A DNA stretch of 64,000 bases from Exiguobacterium sibiricum 7-3. GTDB taxonomy: Bacteria > Bacillota > Bacilli > Exiguobacteriales > Exiguobacteriaceae. Positions within the stretch are counted from its first letter, which is position 1; the number at the start of each line of letters is the position of its first letter. The notes under the pieces are model-generated. The model made no database searches. It saw only the letters and a program-made list of their open reading frames with translations, and was not told where the DNA came from. Where the stretch lies: NCBI RefSeq assembly GCF_000620865.1, contig NZ_KK211190.1:1191971-1255970 (forward strand). The letters run 5' to 3'. Shown piece after piece: positions 1-8,766 of this stretch. Made by a program: the position numbers and the translations under genes.

Positions 1-1118
1 TCTTCGCTTGGCGATTAACACGAACGTCAAAAGCAGCGCAAGAAGAAGTGGCTGTCGAAGAAGCACCAACTGAAAATCTGCGATCCAGCGAATCGGTCAT
101 TTCGCTCTTAAACGTCGATACGATCGAATTTGAATTTGGCTATGGTTTGATTCCACTTGCCGATGAAGCACAAGGTGGGGATTTACTCGACCGGGTCGTC
201 ATGATCCGGAGACAGTTGGCACTTGAACTTGGATTCGTCTTACCGACGGTCCGCATTCGCGACCATCTGCAACTCCCGCCAAACCATTACCGGATAAAGA
301 TTCGCGGAAGTGAGATGGCAACCGGTGAACTGTTGCTCGATCATTATCTGGCGATGAGTCCGGGTGTCGATGATCCGGAAATCCAAGGCATCGAGACAGT
401 TGAACCCGCGTTCGGAATGCCGGCGTTATGGATTGACGAGCGGACGAGAAGCCGGGCCGAGATGTCCGGATATACGGTCGTTGATCCGCCGTCTGTCGTC
501 GCGACACACTTAACCGAACTCTTGAAAAAGCATGCGGCCGATTTACTCGGTCGAGAAGAGACAAAACAGCTGGTTGATCATTTGAAGGAGTCGCATCCGA
601 TTTTAGTCGACGAAGTGACACCACAGTTGTTGTCGATCGGCGAATTACAAAAAGTATTCGTGCAGTTATTAAAAGAAAAAATCTCGATTCGAAACTTACC
701 GCTCATTTTTGAGACACTCGCTGATTATGCGGCGGTGACGAAAGATAGTGATTTGCTAGCCGAATATGTCCGTCAAGCGTTGGCTCGACAAATTACGGAA
801 CAAGTCTTACAAGGAGACGTATTGCATGTCGTGACGGTATCGAGTGAACTGGAGATGGATATCCAGTCGGCGATTCAAAAAACGGAGTTTGGAAATTACT
901 TGGCGCTTGATCCGGATAAAGCAACACGTTTCATCGAGTCATTAAATGAATTGACGGCAGAATTCGAACGATACGGGGCTCAGCCAATCGTCTTGGCATC
1001 TCCAAGTATCCGGATGTTTGTTCGTCAATTGACAGAACGTTATTTCCCGGACGTGCCCGTTCTGTCCTATAACGAACTGATTCCGACAATTGAAGTCAAG
1101 AGTATTGGGGTGATTTAA
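1..1118 (+). CDS. flhA: Flagellar export protein FlhA, C-terminal part (5' truncated by window)
   Basis: FlhA is the large membrane component of the flagellar type III export gate; its cytosolic half docks chaperone-substrate complexes. The reading frame is open from base 3 to the stop at 1116-1118, so the window holds about 371 codons of a protein usually near 690 residues, and all N-terminal membrane helices lie outside. The part seen matches the FlhA cytosolic domain, with the conserved stretch VDTIEFEFGYGLIPLAD and then DLLDRVVMIRRQLALELGF and RIRDHLQLPPNHYRIKIRG. The GTG at 48 lies inside the frame and is not the real start. The gene ends 3 bp before flhF, as expected for the fla/che operon. 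Confidence 0.95.
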   Translation, partial: FAWRLTRTSKAAQEEVAVEEAPTENLRSSESVISLLNVDTIEFEFGYGLIPLADEAQGGDLLDRVVMIRRQLALELGFVLPTVRIRDHLQLPPNHYRIKIRGSEMATGELLLDHYLAMSPGVDDPEIQGIETVEPAFGMPALWIDERTRSRAEMSGYTVVDPPSVVATHLTELLKKHAADLLGREETKQLVDHLKESHPILVDEVTPQLLSIGELQKVFVQLLKEKISIRNLPLIFETLADYAAVTKDSDLLAEYVRQALARQITEQVLQGDVLHVVTVSSELEMDIQSAIQKTEFGNYLALDPDKATRFIESLNELTAEFERYGAQPIVLASPSIRMFVRQLTERYFPDVPVLSYNELIPTIEVKSIGVI

Positions 1119-1121
1119 CAC

Positions 1122-2189
1122 ATGATGGTCAAACGAATTATCGCAAATTCTGTCAGCGAAGCGATGGAACTGGTCAAACAAGACTTAGGAAATGATGCCA
1201 TCATTTTAAACACGCGTCAGATCAAAGTGGGTGGTTTGTTCGGCTTATTTGCACAAAAAAAAGTTGAACTCGTCGCCTCGGTGGAAGAACATCCGGTCGT
1301 CAAAACAGCACAGCCTGTAAAACAGATCTCGCCTGAGCTACAGCCAACTAAGACAGCAGTTCAAAGTCGTCCACCAACGATGGAATCGCTAAGCCCGAAG
1401 ATTGTCTCGTTCGCTTCACGTCGATTGCCGGAAGCGCTTAGCGCATACGAGGTGTTGCTCGCTGAACCGGCTCTGCAGCATGAGGCGGAGGCACTCTATG
1501 ATTTGTTAGTGTCAACCTATTACAAGACCAATGACTTGAGCCAGGTCGAACAAGCATTCATCACGACCTTGACCACCCCTATCCAAGTCACGACGGCAAC
1601 TTCCCGTTTCATCATGGTGACAGGACCGACGGGAGTCGGGAAAACGACGACACTTGCAAAACTGGCTGCGTATTACCGTCTCACGAAACAACAAACCGTT
1701 GGATTGATTACGACGGATACATACCGGATTTCAGCCATCGAACAATTGCGTACTTATGCAGATATCATCGATATTCCGCTACGTGTCGCCTATGATTTAC
1801 AGGAATTTGAACAAGCAAAAGCCGAGTTGTCAGACTGTGATGTCATCTTGGTCGACACAGCAGGGCGAAATTTTCTTGACGCAGGTTATGTCGAGCAGTT
1901 AAAAAAACGGCATGATTTTTCAGATACAGATGTGTTTCTTGTACTCAGCTTAACGTCAAAATACCGTGATTTAGAACAGATTCAACAACGGTTCGATCAA
2001 GTACCGCTGTCTGGTTTCATTTTTACCAAAGCAGATGAAACAACAGATTTGTGGTCGATTTACGGACTTGTGAAAAAGACGCAGTTGCCTGTGTTTTGTC
2101 TGACGACGGGACAAGAAGTGCCTGAAGACATCATCTGGCCGACAAGTGCAGAAGTTTCCCGAATGATTGTAGAAAGAGGGTTAAGATGA
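1122..2189 (+). CDS. flhF: Flagellar biosynthesis GTPase FlhF
   Basis: FlhF is an SRP-family GTPase that helps place flagellar basal bodies at the membrane. The protein has 355 residues: a short N-terminal region (KRIIANSVSEAMELVKQDLG is typical of the family), a linker, and the GTPase core with P-loop GPTGVGKTT at about residues 168-176 and a DTAGRN G3 motif near residue 245. The start is a double ATG at 1122/1125 preceded by GGGGTGAT about 8 bp upstream; either codon is possible. It lies between flhA and flhG, the usual order in Bacillales. Confidence 0.95.
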   Translation: MMVKRIIANSVSEAMELVKQDLGNDAIILNTRQIKVGGLFGLFAQKKVELVASVEEHPVVKTAQPVKQISPELQPTKTAVQSRPPTMESLSPKIVSFASRRLPEALSAYEVLLAEPALQHEAEALYDLLVSTYYKTNDLSQVEQAFITTLTTPIQVTTATSRFIMVTGPTGVGKTTTLAKLAAYYRLTKQQTVGLITTDTYRISAIEQLRTYADIIDIPLRVAYDLQEFEQAKAELSDCDVILVDTAGRNFLDAGYVEQLKKRHDFSDTDVFLVLSLTSKYRDLEQIQQRFDQVPLSGFIFTKADETTDLWSIYGLVKKTQLPVFCLTTGQEVPEDIIWPTSAEVSRMIVERGLR

Positions 2190-3040
2190 TGCCAGAAGAT
2201 CAGGCACGTGCGCTAAGATCAAAAGTTTCAGTACGGCAGACCAAAACCATTGCCATCGTCAGCGGCAAAGGTGGGGTCGGGAAAACGAATGTCGCGGTGA
2301 ATCTGGGTGTCGCGCTATCGTTGCAGGCTAAAAAAGTATTAATCATTGACCTGGATATCGGCATGGCGAATGTCGGTGTGTTGCTCGGGAAATCGTCCAA
2401 AGTCTCATTAATGGATTGTGTCAAAGAGCGGTCACCCCTAAACCAAGCCGTCGTCGAAGCGACACCGGAGTTGCATTTCATCCATGGCGGAAGCGGATTC
2501 ACCGAACTGATGGATCTGACGGATCATGATGTCGAATTCATGATGAGCGAGTTCCGGTTTTTCTATGAATATGATTTCGTCTTACTTGATTTAGGTGCCG
2601 GTGCAACACATCAGACTTTTGATTTCATCAGCAGTGCGGATGAAGCATGGCTGGTCGTGACTCCCGAACCGACTTCCATCATGGACGGATATGCTTTTGT
2701 CAAACTTGCCCATCACCATGCCAATGAACTTCCTGTCGCTGTCATCGTCAATCGGGCGACGAACGGACAAGAAGCACTTGAAACGTTTGACCGGTTACAA
2801 CAGGTCAGTCAGAACTTTTTGGGGAAATCGTTGCGTTTCGTTGGTTTCTTGCCGGATGATCCGACTGTCATGAAGGCAGTTAAAGCACAGCGACCATTTT
2901 ATGTATTTGATCGGACAAGTGATGTCAGTTGGCGACTCGACCATATCACGACATCGCTGACAGGACTTCAGGTCCAGGAACAGAAATTTTTAGACCGGTT
3001 ACTGAATCGTTTGAAAAAACGGCATAACCGTGTCCGCTAA
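2186..3040 (+). CDS. flhG: MinD-like ATPase FlhG (YlxH)
   Basis: FlhG is a MinD/ParA-type ATPase that stimulates FlhF GTPase activity and helps control flagellar number or pattern. The 284-residue protein carries the deviant Walker A motif GKGGVGKT at residues 27-34 and the following DLDIGMANVGVLLG segment of MinD relatives. The ATG at 2186 overlaps the flhF stop (ATGA), which suggests translational coupling. In B. subtilis cheB follows this gene; here cheA starts only 21 bp downstream. Confidence 0.93.
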   Translation: MMPEDQARALRSKVSVRQTKTIAIVSGKGGVGKTNVAVNLGVALSLQAKKVLIIDLDIGMANVGVLLGKSSKVSLMDCVKERSPLNQAVVEATPELHFIHGGSGFTELMDLTDHDVEFMMSEFRFFYEYDFVLLDLGAGATHQTFDFISSADEAWLVVTPEPTSIMDGYAFVKLAHHHANELPVAVIVNRATNGQEALETFDRLQQVSQNFLGKSLRFVGFLPDDPTVMKAVKAQRPFYVFDRTSDVSWRLDHITTSLTGLQVQEQKFLDRLLNRLKKRHNRVR

Positions 3041-3061
3041 CCATAAAGGAGGATACGTTCC

Positions 3062-5050
3062 ATGGATTTAAATGAATATTTAGGATTGTTTCTTGATGAA
3101 TCGATTGAACATTTACAAGCCATTAACTCGAGTTTGCTGATTTTTGAACAACGACTCGATGATGAAGCCGTCATCGATCAAATTTTCCGATCCGCTCATA
3201 CGTTAAAAGGCATGTCTGGAACGATGGGATATGATGCGATTGCCGATTTAACACACGAAATGGAAAGTGCACTTGATTTAGTCCGTTCAAAGACACAACC
3301 TGCAACACCTGAATTGATTGATGTATTGTTTGTCGCAGCTGAACAGCTGGAAACGATGGTCGAGGATATCAGTCAAGGCGGTACCGGAAAGCTTGATGTG
3401 ACAACAACCGTCATTCGTTTGAAGCAGTTCATCAATGCGGATTCGGAACCAAGTCAGGATACGGTTAAACCTGCAGCAACAGTCATGAAAAACTTTGAGT
3501 GTGACGTCTACTCCGAGTCCGTTGTTCGTCAATCGATGGCTTCCGGTTATCAGGCCTATGTCATTACGGTGGAATTATCGGCGGATGTCATTTTGAAGGC
3601 AGCGCGTGTGTATATGGTATTTGACCGATTACAAAACCTTGGGGATGTCATCTTGTCGAATCCGACTTCGGATGAACTGGAACAAGAACAATTCGAGACC
3701 CGTTTTGATGTCTTGTTCGTGACGATGAAGTCTGCCGAAGACATTCAGGATGAAATCAAAGCCGTTTCGGAAGTCGCTCAAGTGTTAATTCAGCCATTCG
3801 AGGTGTCGATCGAACCAGCAGCAGCGGCGACGTTGCTCGAACCGGTTGAAACTCCGGTCGTCAGTCCAACGTCGGATACTTCCAACGAGACACAAACACC
3901 GATTGCGGCAAAAACGATTCGTGTCAACCTCGAACGGATTGATCGATTGATGAATCTATTTGAAGAATTCATCATTGATCGTGGACGCCTCGAGCGGATT
4001 GCGGCAGAAGCCGGTTCTTCTGATTTAACGGAGACGGTTGAACGGATTAAACGCGGAACAAATGAATTACAATCACTTGTCCTGACGCTACGGATGATGC
4101 CAATCGAACAAGTCTTCAATCGTTTCCCGCGGATGGTGCGTTCGGTATCGAAAGATGTCGGAAAAAACATCAAGCTCCACATTACAGGAGCGGAAACGGA
4201 ACTCGACCGGACGGTCATTGATGAAATCGGGGATCCACTCGTCCACTTGATCCGAAATGCTGTCGATCATGGAATTGAAAGTAAAGCCGACCGGATTCTA
4301 GCCGGAAAAGCAGTCGAAGGAAATCTGTCACTCCGGGCCTATCATTCCGGAAACCGTGTCTTTATTGAAATCGAAGATGATGGAGCAGGGATTAATCAGG
4401 AACGGGTGACGAAAATCGCGCTTGAAAAAGGATTGTTGACTGAAGAAGAAGCAGCGTTGTTGACGTCGGAAGAAGCGGCGATGTTGTTGTTCGCTCCTGG
4501 ATTCTCGACGGCAGAAACGGTCACCGATTTATCAGGCCGTGGTGTTGGCTTGGACGTCGTTAAATCTAAAATCGAATCACTCGGTGGAGAAGTCTTCGTC
4601 GAGACGAAACGCGGAGAAGGAACGATTTTCAGAATCAGTTTACCGCTGACGTTATCGATTATTTCTGCGATGCTTGTCAAGCTGGGAGAAGAAACATATG
4701 CGATCCCATTAACGGCCATCCTTGAAACGACATCGCTGAAGCAGGACGCCATTTTGCAAGCCCACCGGGAAAAAGTGTTCGATTTCCGCGGTCAGCTCGT
4801 TCCATTGATTTCATTAAATCAAGTGTACGAATTACCACACGTGGAGGCAGATGCCTATTCTGTCGTCGTCGTAAGAAGCGGTGAAAAATTAGCAGGGTTA
4901 ATAGTCTCAGAACTGATAGGACAACAGGAAATCGTCATGAAACCGTTAGGAAGTTATCTCGAGGGGATTCGTGCGATTTCAGGTGCGACGATTCTTGGTG
5001 ACGGACAAGTTGCGTTAATCATTGACAGCAATGCACTGTTACGAAAGTGA
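3062..5050 (+). CDS. cheA: Chemotaxis histidine kinase CheA
   Basis: CheA autophosphorylates in response to chemoreceptor state and passes phosphate to CheY (and CheB where present). All five domains are visible in 662 residues: P1 HPt with the phosphorylated His46 in RSAHTLKGMSGTMGY, a P2-like region around 150-260, the P3 dimerisation helices near 285-360, the P4 ATPase with N box LIRNAVDHGIESK, DDGAGI and GRGVGLDVVKSKI, and a C-terminal CheW-like P5. A strong AAAGGAGGAT ribosome site precedes the ATG. It is followed 11 bp later by cheW. Confidence 0.97.
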   Translation: MDLNEYLGLFLDESIEHLQAINSSLLIFEQRLDDEAVIDQIFRSAHTLKGMSGTMGYDAIADLTHEMESALDLVRSKTQPATPELIDVLFVAAEQLETMVEDISQGGTGKLDVTTTVIRLKQFINADSEPSQDTVKPAATVMKNFECDVYSESVVRQSMASGYQAYVITVELSADVILKAARVYMVFDRLQNLGDVILSNPTSDELEQEQFETRFDVLFVTMKSAEDIQDEIKAVSEVAQVLIQPFEVSIEPAAAATLLEPVETPVVSPTSDTSNETQTPIAAKTIRVNLERIDRLMNLFEEFIIDRGRLERIAAEAGSSDLTETVERIKRGTNELQSLVLTLRMMPIEQVFNRFPRMVRSVSKDVGKNIKLHITGAETELDRTVIDEIGDPLVHLIRNAVDHGIESKADRILAGKAVEGNLSLRAYHSGNRVFIEIEDDGAGINQERVTKIALEKGLLTEEEAALLTSEEAAMLLFAPGFSTAETVTDLSGRGVGLDVVKSKIESLGGEVFVETKRGEGTIFRISLPLTLSIISAMLVKLGEETYAIPLTAILETTSLKQDAILQAHREKVFDFRGQLVPLISLNQVYELPHVEADAYSVVVVRSGEKLAGLIVSELIGQQEIVMKPLGSYLEGIRAISGATILGDGQVALIIDSNALLRK

Positions 5051-5061
5051 GGGAATGAAGA

Positions 5062-5490
5062 ATGGAACAAAAATGGGTCGTCTTTCAATTAGAAGAAAAT
5101 GCATATGGAATTGATGTGCAATCGGTTCGTTCAATCGAACGTGTCATTCCGATCACACGTATCCCAAATGCCGCATCCTATGTCAAAGGTGTCATCAACT
5201 TACGTGGAGTCGTTACACCCGTGATTGATTTGCGGACACGTTTAGGATTTGAGGCCGTCGAGGAGACAGAAGAAACGCGTATCATCATCGCAACACTTGA
5301 ACATGGAGATGCAGGGTTTATCGTGGATTGTGCAAATGAAGTCGTTGAAGCAGCAGATGTCCGGATTGAACCGTTGGCGGATTCAAAACAAGACGAGACA
5401 AATTATTTAACGGCCATTGCTAAAGGGGAAGATCAATTATTCTCTTTACTCGAACCAAACCGTTTATTTGAAGAGATCATCCATGCTTAA
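5062..5490 (+). CDS. cheW: Chemotaxis coupling protein CheW
   Basis: CheW is the scaffold that links receptors to CheA. The 142-residue protein is a single CheW-like domain; the segment YVKGVINLRGVVTPVIDLR is the family signature. It lies 11 bp after cheA, and its 3' end overlaps the start of cheC by 8 bp, so the three genes are probably translated from one message. Confidence 0.96.
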   Translation: MEQKWVVFQLEENAYGIDVQSVRSIERVIPITRIPNAASYVKGVINLRGVVTPVIDLRTRLGFEAVEETEETRIIIATLEHGDAGFIVDCANEVVEAADVRIEPLADSKQDETNYLTAIAKGEDQLFSLLEPNRLFEEIIHA

Positions 5491-6091
5491 TCGAATGGAA
5501 CAGGATGTCTTTCGAGAAATCGGTAACATCGGGGCAGCACATGCGGCGACCGCTTTATCCACATTGCTGGGACAACCGGTTGAAATTGAAGTCCCTTCAG
5601 CAGATTTAGAAGGATTCTCGACCATCATCGAGCGGGTCGGGGGTGCTGAAGCCTATACAGCAGGAGCACTCCTTCGATTTTCCGGAGATATTAAAGCGTC
5701 CTTATTATTTTTAATGCCGCTTAAAGATGCTGAAAAGCTCGTTTCACAATTGTTGCAACAGCCGTTTCAATTTTTCTCGGACCACCATGCACTTGGCGTT
5801 TCGGCATGGGAAGAGATTGGGAATATCTTGATTGGAGCTTATGCCCGTTCGATTTCCGATTGGTTGGATTTGTCCGTCCACGTCACGGTCCCGGCCTCTG
5901 CTTTTGATATGGTGGGAGCAATTTTGGAAGTTGCCTTACTTGAGTCAACAAAATTTGGTAACATGGCAGTATACATCGATACACGTTTATCCAGTTCAGG
6001 TAATGATTTGAATGGTCATCTATTGTTATTACCTGAAGAAGGTGCCTTTCATTCGGTGTTTCAACGATTGGGTGTGGATATTGATGGATGA
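5483..6091 (+). CDS. cheC: CheY-P phosphatase CheC
   Basis: CheC dephosphorylates CheY-P and, bound to CheD, contributes to adaptation. The protein of 202 residues has the two conserved E-x-x-N motifs of the CheC/CheX/FliY family, in REIGNIGAAHAATALS near the N terminus and in WEEIGNILIGAYARSI near residue 105. I chose the ATG at 5483, inside the end of cheW, because the conserved fold starts right after it; the frame stays open further upstream within cheW, but that part has no family match. A later ATG at 5495 is an alternative. Confidence 0.93.
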   Translation: MLNRMEQDVFREIGNIGAAHAATALSTLLGQPVEIEVPSADLEGFSTIIERVGGAEAYTAGALLRFSGDIKASLLFLMPLKDAEKLVSQLLQQPFQFFSDHHALGVSAWEEIGNILIGAYARSISDWLDLSVHVTVPASAFDMVGAILEVALLESTKFGNMAVYIDTRLSSSGNDLNGHLLLLPEEGAFHSVFQRLGVDIDG

Positions 6092-6566
6092 AGTCGTTCG
6101 GATTGGAATTGCAGAATATGCAGTCAGCCAAAAACCAATCATTCTTCGGACGGCTGGTTTAGGTTCTTGTGTCGGTGTCATTATCTACGACCAAGAACGT
6201 GGACTGTCGAGTATGGCACACGTCATGTTGCCGGACTCGGCAATCAGTCGGAATATCGCACTGGAAATCGGAAAATTTGCCGATACGGCTGTCGTCGAGT
6301 TGACACGTCGTCTTCGTCAAAGTGGAGCAATCCGTCTTCGGGCGAAAATTGCCGGTGGTGCACAGATGTTTCAATTTAAATATGAACATGAATCGATGCG
6401 AATCGGTGAACGAAATATTGCGGCTGTAAAATTGGCTTTACGAAAAGCGAACGTCCCACTCGTTGCGGAAGACGTTGGTGGAACAAATGGTCGAACGATC
6501 GAGTTCCATTCTCAGACTGGTCGGTTAGTTATCCGGACAGTCAACGTCGGAACGCTGGAAATTTAG
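6084..6566 (+). CDS. cheD: Chemoreceptor glutamine deamidase CheD
   Basis: CheD deamidates receptor glutamines and partners with CheC in the adaptation system of Gram-positive chemotaxis. The protein has 160 residues from the ATG at 6084. The motif TAGLGSCVGVIIYD carries the expected catalytic Cys, followed by AHVMLPDS with the catalytic His. The start overlaps the cheC stop by 8 bp. The upstream extension of the open frame lies within cheC and is unlikely to be coding. Confidence 0.95.
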   Translation: MDEVVRIGIAEYAVSQKPIILRTAGLGSCVGVIIYDQERGLSSMAHVMLPDSAISRNIALEIGKFADTAVVELTRRLRQSGAIRLRAKIAGGAQMFQFKYEHESMRIGERNIAAVKLALRKANVPLVAEDVGGTNGRTIEFHSQTGRLVIRTVNVGTLEI

Positions 6567-6579
6567 AGGAGGAATGGTC

Positions 6580-7353
6580 ATGCGTGAGGAATTACAACAA
6601 CTTTGGAATCAGTGGCTGTCGACGCGTGATATAGCAGTAGCTGACCGGTTACTGCAAAATTATGAACCTCTTGTGCAATACCACGTTCAGCGTCTCAGCG
6701 CGACACTTCCGAAAAGTGTCGATCGTGATGAATTAAAAAGTCTTGGGATGATGGGGTTGTATGATGCCCTTCAAAAGTTTGATCAAAATCACAACAATAA
6801 ATTCGACACGTATGCGGCATTTCGTATTCGTGGTGCCATTTTGGACGGATTACGGAAGATTGACTGGCTACCCCGTTCGTTACGAGAAAAATCGAAGCGG
6901 GTCGAAGCCGCTGTCGAGATTTTAGAACAGAGTCTTCAACGGACACCGACGATTGATGAAGTTTCGTCGATTGTTGATATGAATCCGGAAGAAGTCAAGA
7001 CGGCACTGGCTGAGAGCTATTTTGCGAATATTCTATCGATCGATGAAGCAGTAACGCTTCAAGACGAAGGGAAATCGATGGCTGTTTCCTATCTGGATCC
7101 GGACGCAGCGACACCTGAGGATACGCTTTTGATGCGGGAGCTGATTTCAAAACTTGCGGAAGAAGTGGAGCAGTTGTCCGAGAAGGAACAATATGTCGTG
7201 TCGCTCTTTTACTTTGAAGAACTGACATTGACGGAAATCGGGGAAGTACTCGGCCTATCCACTTCACGAATTTCACAGATTCATTCGAAAGCGCTTCGGA
7301 AACTGAAACAAGCGTTAGGGAGTGCCTATCTTTCTGACCGCGTCGCGATGTGA
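6580..7353 (+). CDS. sigD: Flagellar/motility sigma factor SigD (FliA family)
   Basis: This sigma-28 family factor directs RNA polymerase to late flagellar, chemotaxis and autolysin promoters. From ATG 6580 it has 257 residues, close to the 254 of B. subtilis SigD. Region 2 (DELKSLGMMGLYDALQKFD and FDTYAAFRIRGAILDGLR), region 3 and a region 4 helix-turn-helix (TLTEIGEVLGLSTSRISQIH) are all visible. GAGGAGG at about 6567-6572 lies 7 bp from ATG 6580 but only 1 bp from ATG 6574, so I prefer the second ATG. Confidence 0.95.
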   Translation: MREELQQLWNQWLSTRDIAVADRLLQNYEPLVQYHVQRLSATLPKSVDRDELKSLGMMGLYDALQKFDQNHNNKFDTYAAFRIRGAILDGLRKIDWLPRSLREKSKRVEAAVEILEQSLQRTPTIDEVSSIVDMNPEEVKTALAESYFANILSIDEAVTLQDEGKSMAVSYLDPDAATPEDTLLMRELISKLAEEVEQLSEKEQYVVSLFYFEELTLTEIGEVLGLSTSRISQIHSKALRKLKQALGSAYLSDRVAM

Positions 7354-7364
7354 AAGGACATACC

Positions 7365-7820
7365 ATGACACTTTTTTATATTTTATTAGCAGCACTCATT
7401 TGCTACGGTCTTTTATTATTATTTAAACAACAAGCGCTCTTGAAGGACCGCGTCACACATCTTGAACGACAGAAGCAGGAAACGGAAGAAATTCTGTTAC
7501 AATTCATGCAACAGGTGAATGAGTTGACGGACGGGGAGGAAATATCCCGCCCGTCGGCTACTGTCCAACAAGAATGGAAAGGTGAGGTCGTTGCAGCAGA
7601 AGAATCAGAGCGATCTGATCATTTATCTGAACCGGTAAAAGTGCCTTCAAAAGAAGATAAACCGGACGACCGGGGGGAAGAATCTCCTCTGTTAGATGTG
7701 AAAGATCAACTCGACAAAGGTGCTGATTTAGATCAATTGGCACGTTCGCTGAATCGTGGAGCAGGAGAAGTGGCATTGATTGCTAAACTTTCTCGGAAAA
7801 CGAAGGTTGCCCGGCGCTAA
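7365..7820 (+). CDS. swrB: SwrB-like membrane-anchored motility protein
   Basis: The gene sits where B. subtilis has swrB, which promotes flagellar export gate maturation. The protein of about 151 residues has one N-terminal membrane helix (roughly residues 2-20), a coiled-coil or acidic middle part with low sequence complexity, and a C-terminal segment LDQLARSLNRGAGEVALIAK, which is the part conserved in SwrB relatives and resembles a short helix-turn-helix. The start at 7365 has AAAGGA 6 bp upstream; the ATG at 7350 overlaps the sigD stop and lacks a site. The symbol rests on position and architecture more than on sequence. Confidence 0.7.
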   Translation: MTLFYILLAALICYGLLLLFKQQALLKDRVTHLERQKQETEEILLQFMQQVNELTDGEEISRPSATVQQEWKGEVVAAEESERSDHLSEPVKVPSKEDKPDDRGEESPLLDVKDQLDKGADLDQLARSLNRGAGEVALIAKLSRKTKVARR

Positions 7821-7835
7821 ACTTTATGCTATATT
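7807..7835 (+). promoter_or_regulatory. Predicted sigma-A promoter for rpsB
   Basis: TTGCCC (7807-7812), a 17 bp spacer and TATATT (7830-7835). It overlaps the end of swrB and would start transcription near 7842, about 108 nt before rpsB. The -10 region reads TTATGCTATATT, the same 12 bases as in the promoter before rimP. Confidence 0.6.
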
Positions 7836-7841
7836 AGTCTA

Positions 7842-7949
7842 CGGTGTTAATTACGCACGCATGTATCGCCGGCTGCGGTGCCTTTAATAGGTTAGCTGGA
7901 ACAACGATCATCGCGGAGGACATCCAAAACCCAAAAGGAGGAATTCATC
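7842..7949 (+). promoter_or_regulatory. Untranslated leader of rpsB
   Basis: About 108 nt lie between the predicted start and rpsB. The leader is rich in G and C in its first half (CGCCGGCTGCGG near 7868) and ends in AAAAGGAGG 7 bp before the ATG. Ribosomal protein operons often carry autoregulatory leaders; I cannot assign this one to a known S2 leader family by eye. Confidence 0.35.
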
Positions 7950-8684
7950 ATGGCAGTAATCTCGATGAAACAATTGTTAGAAGCTGGTGTACACTTCGGT
8001 CACCAAACACGCCGTTGGAACCCAAAAATGGCAAAATACATCTTCACAGAACGTAACGGAATCTACATCATTGACCTACAAAAAACGGTTAAAAAAGTAG
8101 ACGAAGCTTACAACTTCATCCGTGAAGTAGCGTCTGAAGGCGGAAACGTTCTTTTCGTTGGTACGAAAAAACAAGCTCAAGACACTGTGAAAGAAGAAGC
8201 GATCCGTGCTGGTCAATACTTCATCAACGAACGTTGGTTAGGTGGAACACTCACGAACTTCTCTACAATCAAAAAACGTATCAACCGTTTAAAACAACTC
8301 GAAAAAATGGAAGAGAACGGTACATTCGAAGTTCTTCCTAAAAAAGAAGTCATCATTCTTAAAAAAGAAATGACTCGTCTTGAGAAATTCCTCGGCGGTA
8401 TCAAAGATATGCCAGGCGTTCCAGATGCACTCTTCATCGTTGACCCACGCAAAGAGCGTATCGCGATTGCAGAAGCACACAAACTCAACATCCCAATCGT
8501 TGCGATCGTTGACACAAACTGTGATCCGGACGAAATCGACTACGTCATCCCAGCAAACGACGATGCGATCCGTGCAGTCAAATTGCTTACTGGTAAAATG
8601 GCTGACGCAATCCTCGAAGTTAAACAAGGCGAAGATAACGTAGCACCTGAAACTACTGAAGAAGTAGTAGCAGACGCTGAGTAA
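7950..8684 (+). CDS. rpsB: 30S ribosomal protein S2
   Basis: S2 is a late-assembling protein at the head-body junction of the small subunit. The protein has 244 residues and all family hallmarks: [20 protein letters not shown] at the start, [10 protein letters not shown], and [20 protein letters not shown]. The acidic C-terminal tail is normal for the family. Codon use shifts towards the biased set typical of highly expressed genes. An excellent AAAAGGAGG site precedes the ATG. It opens the conserved rpsB-tsf-pyrH-frr block. Confidence 0.99.
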   Translation: MAVISMKQLLEAGVHFGHQTRRWNPKMAKYIFTERNGIYIIDLQKTVKKVDEAYNFIREVASEGGNVLFVGTKKQAQDTVKEEAIRAGQYFINERWLGGTLTNFSTIKKRINRLKQLEKMEENGTFEVLPKKEVIILKKEMTRLEKFLGGIKDMPGVPDALFIVDPRKERIAIAEAHKLNIPIVAIVDTNCDPDEIDYVIPANDDAIRAVKLLTGKMADAILEVKQGEDNVAPETTEEVVADAE

Positions 8685-8695
8685 TTCGTGATGCC

Positions 8696-8734
8696 AGGTG
8701 ATAAAGGGAATTGACCTTTTATCACCTTTTTTTT
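8696..8734 (+). terminator. Hairpin with T-run between rpsB and tsf
   Basis: AGGTGATAAAGG pairs with CCTTTTATCACCT with one bulged base, followed by eight or nine T. It has the form of a Rho-independent terminator and could partly stop rpsB transcripts before tsf. Confidence 0.8.
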
Positions 8735-8766
8735 GAAAATAAGGACGTTATAAGGAGGAATATCGA

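Noticed and set aside
3790-4218. 142-codon minus-strand frame
   Set aside because: Antisense shadow of cheA; the composition is rich in Arg and Ser as expected from complementing a biased coding strand.
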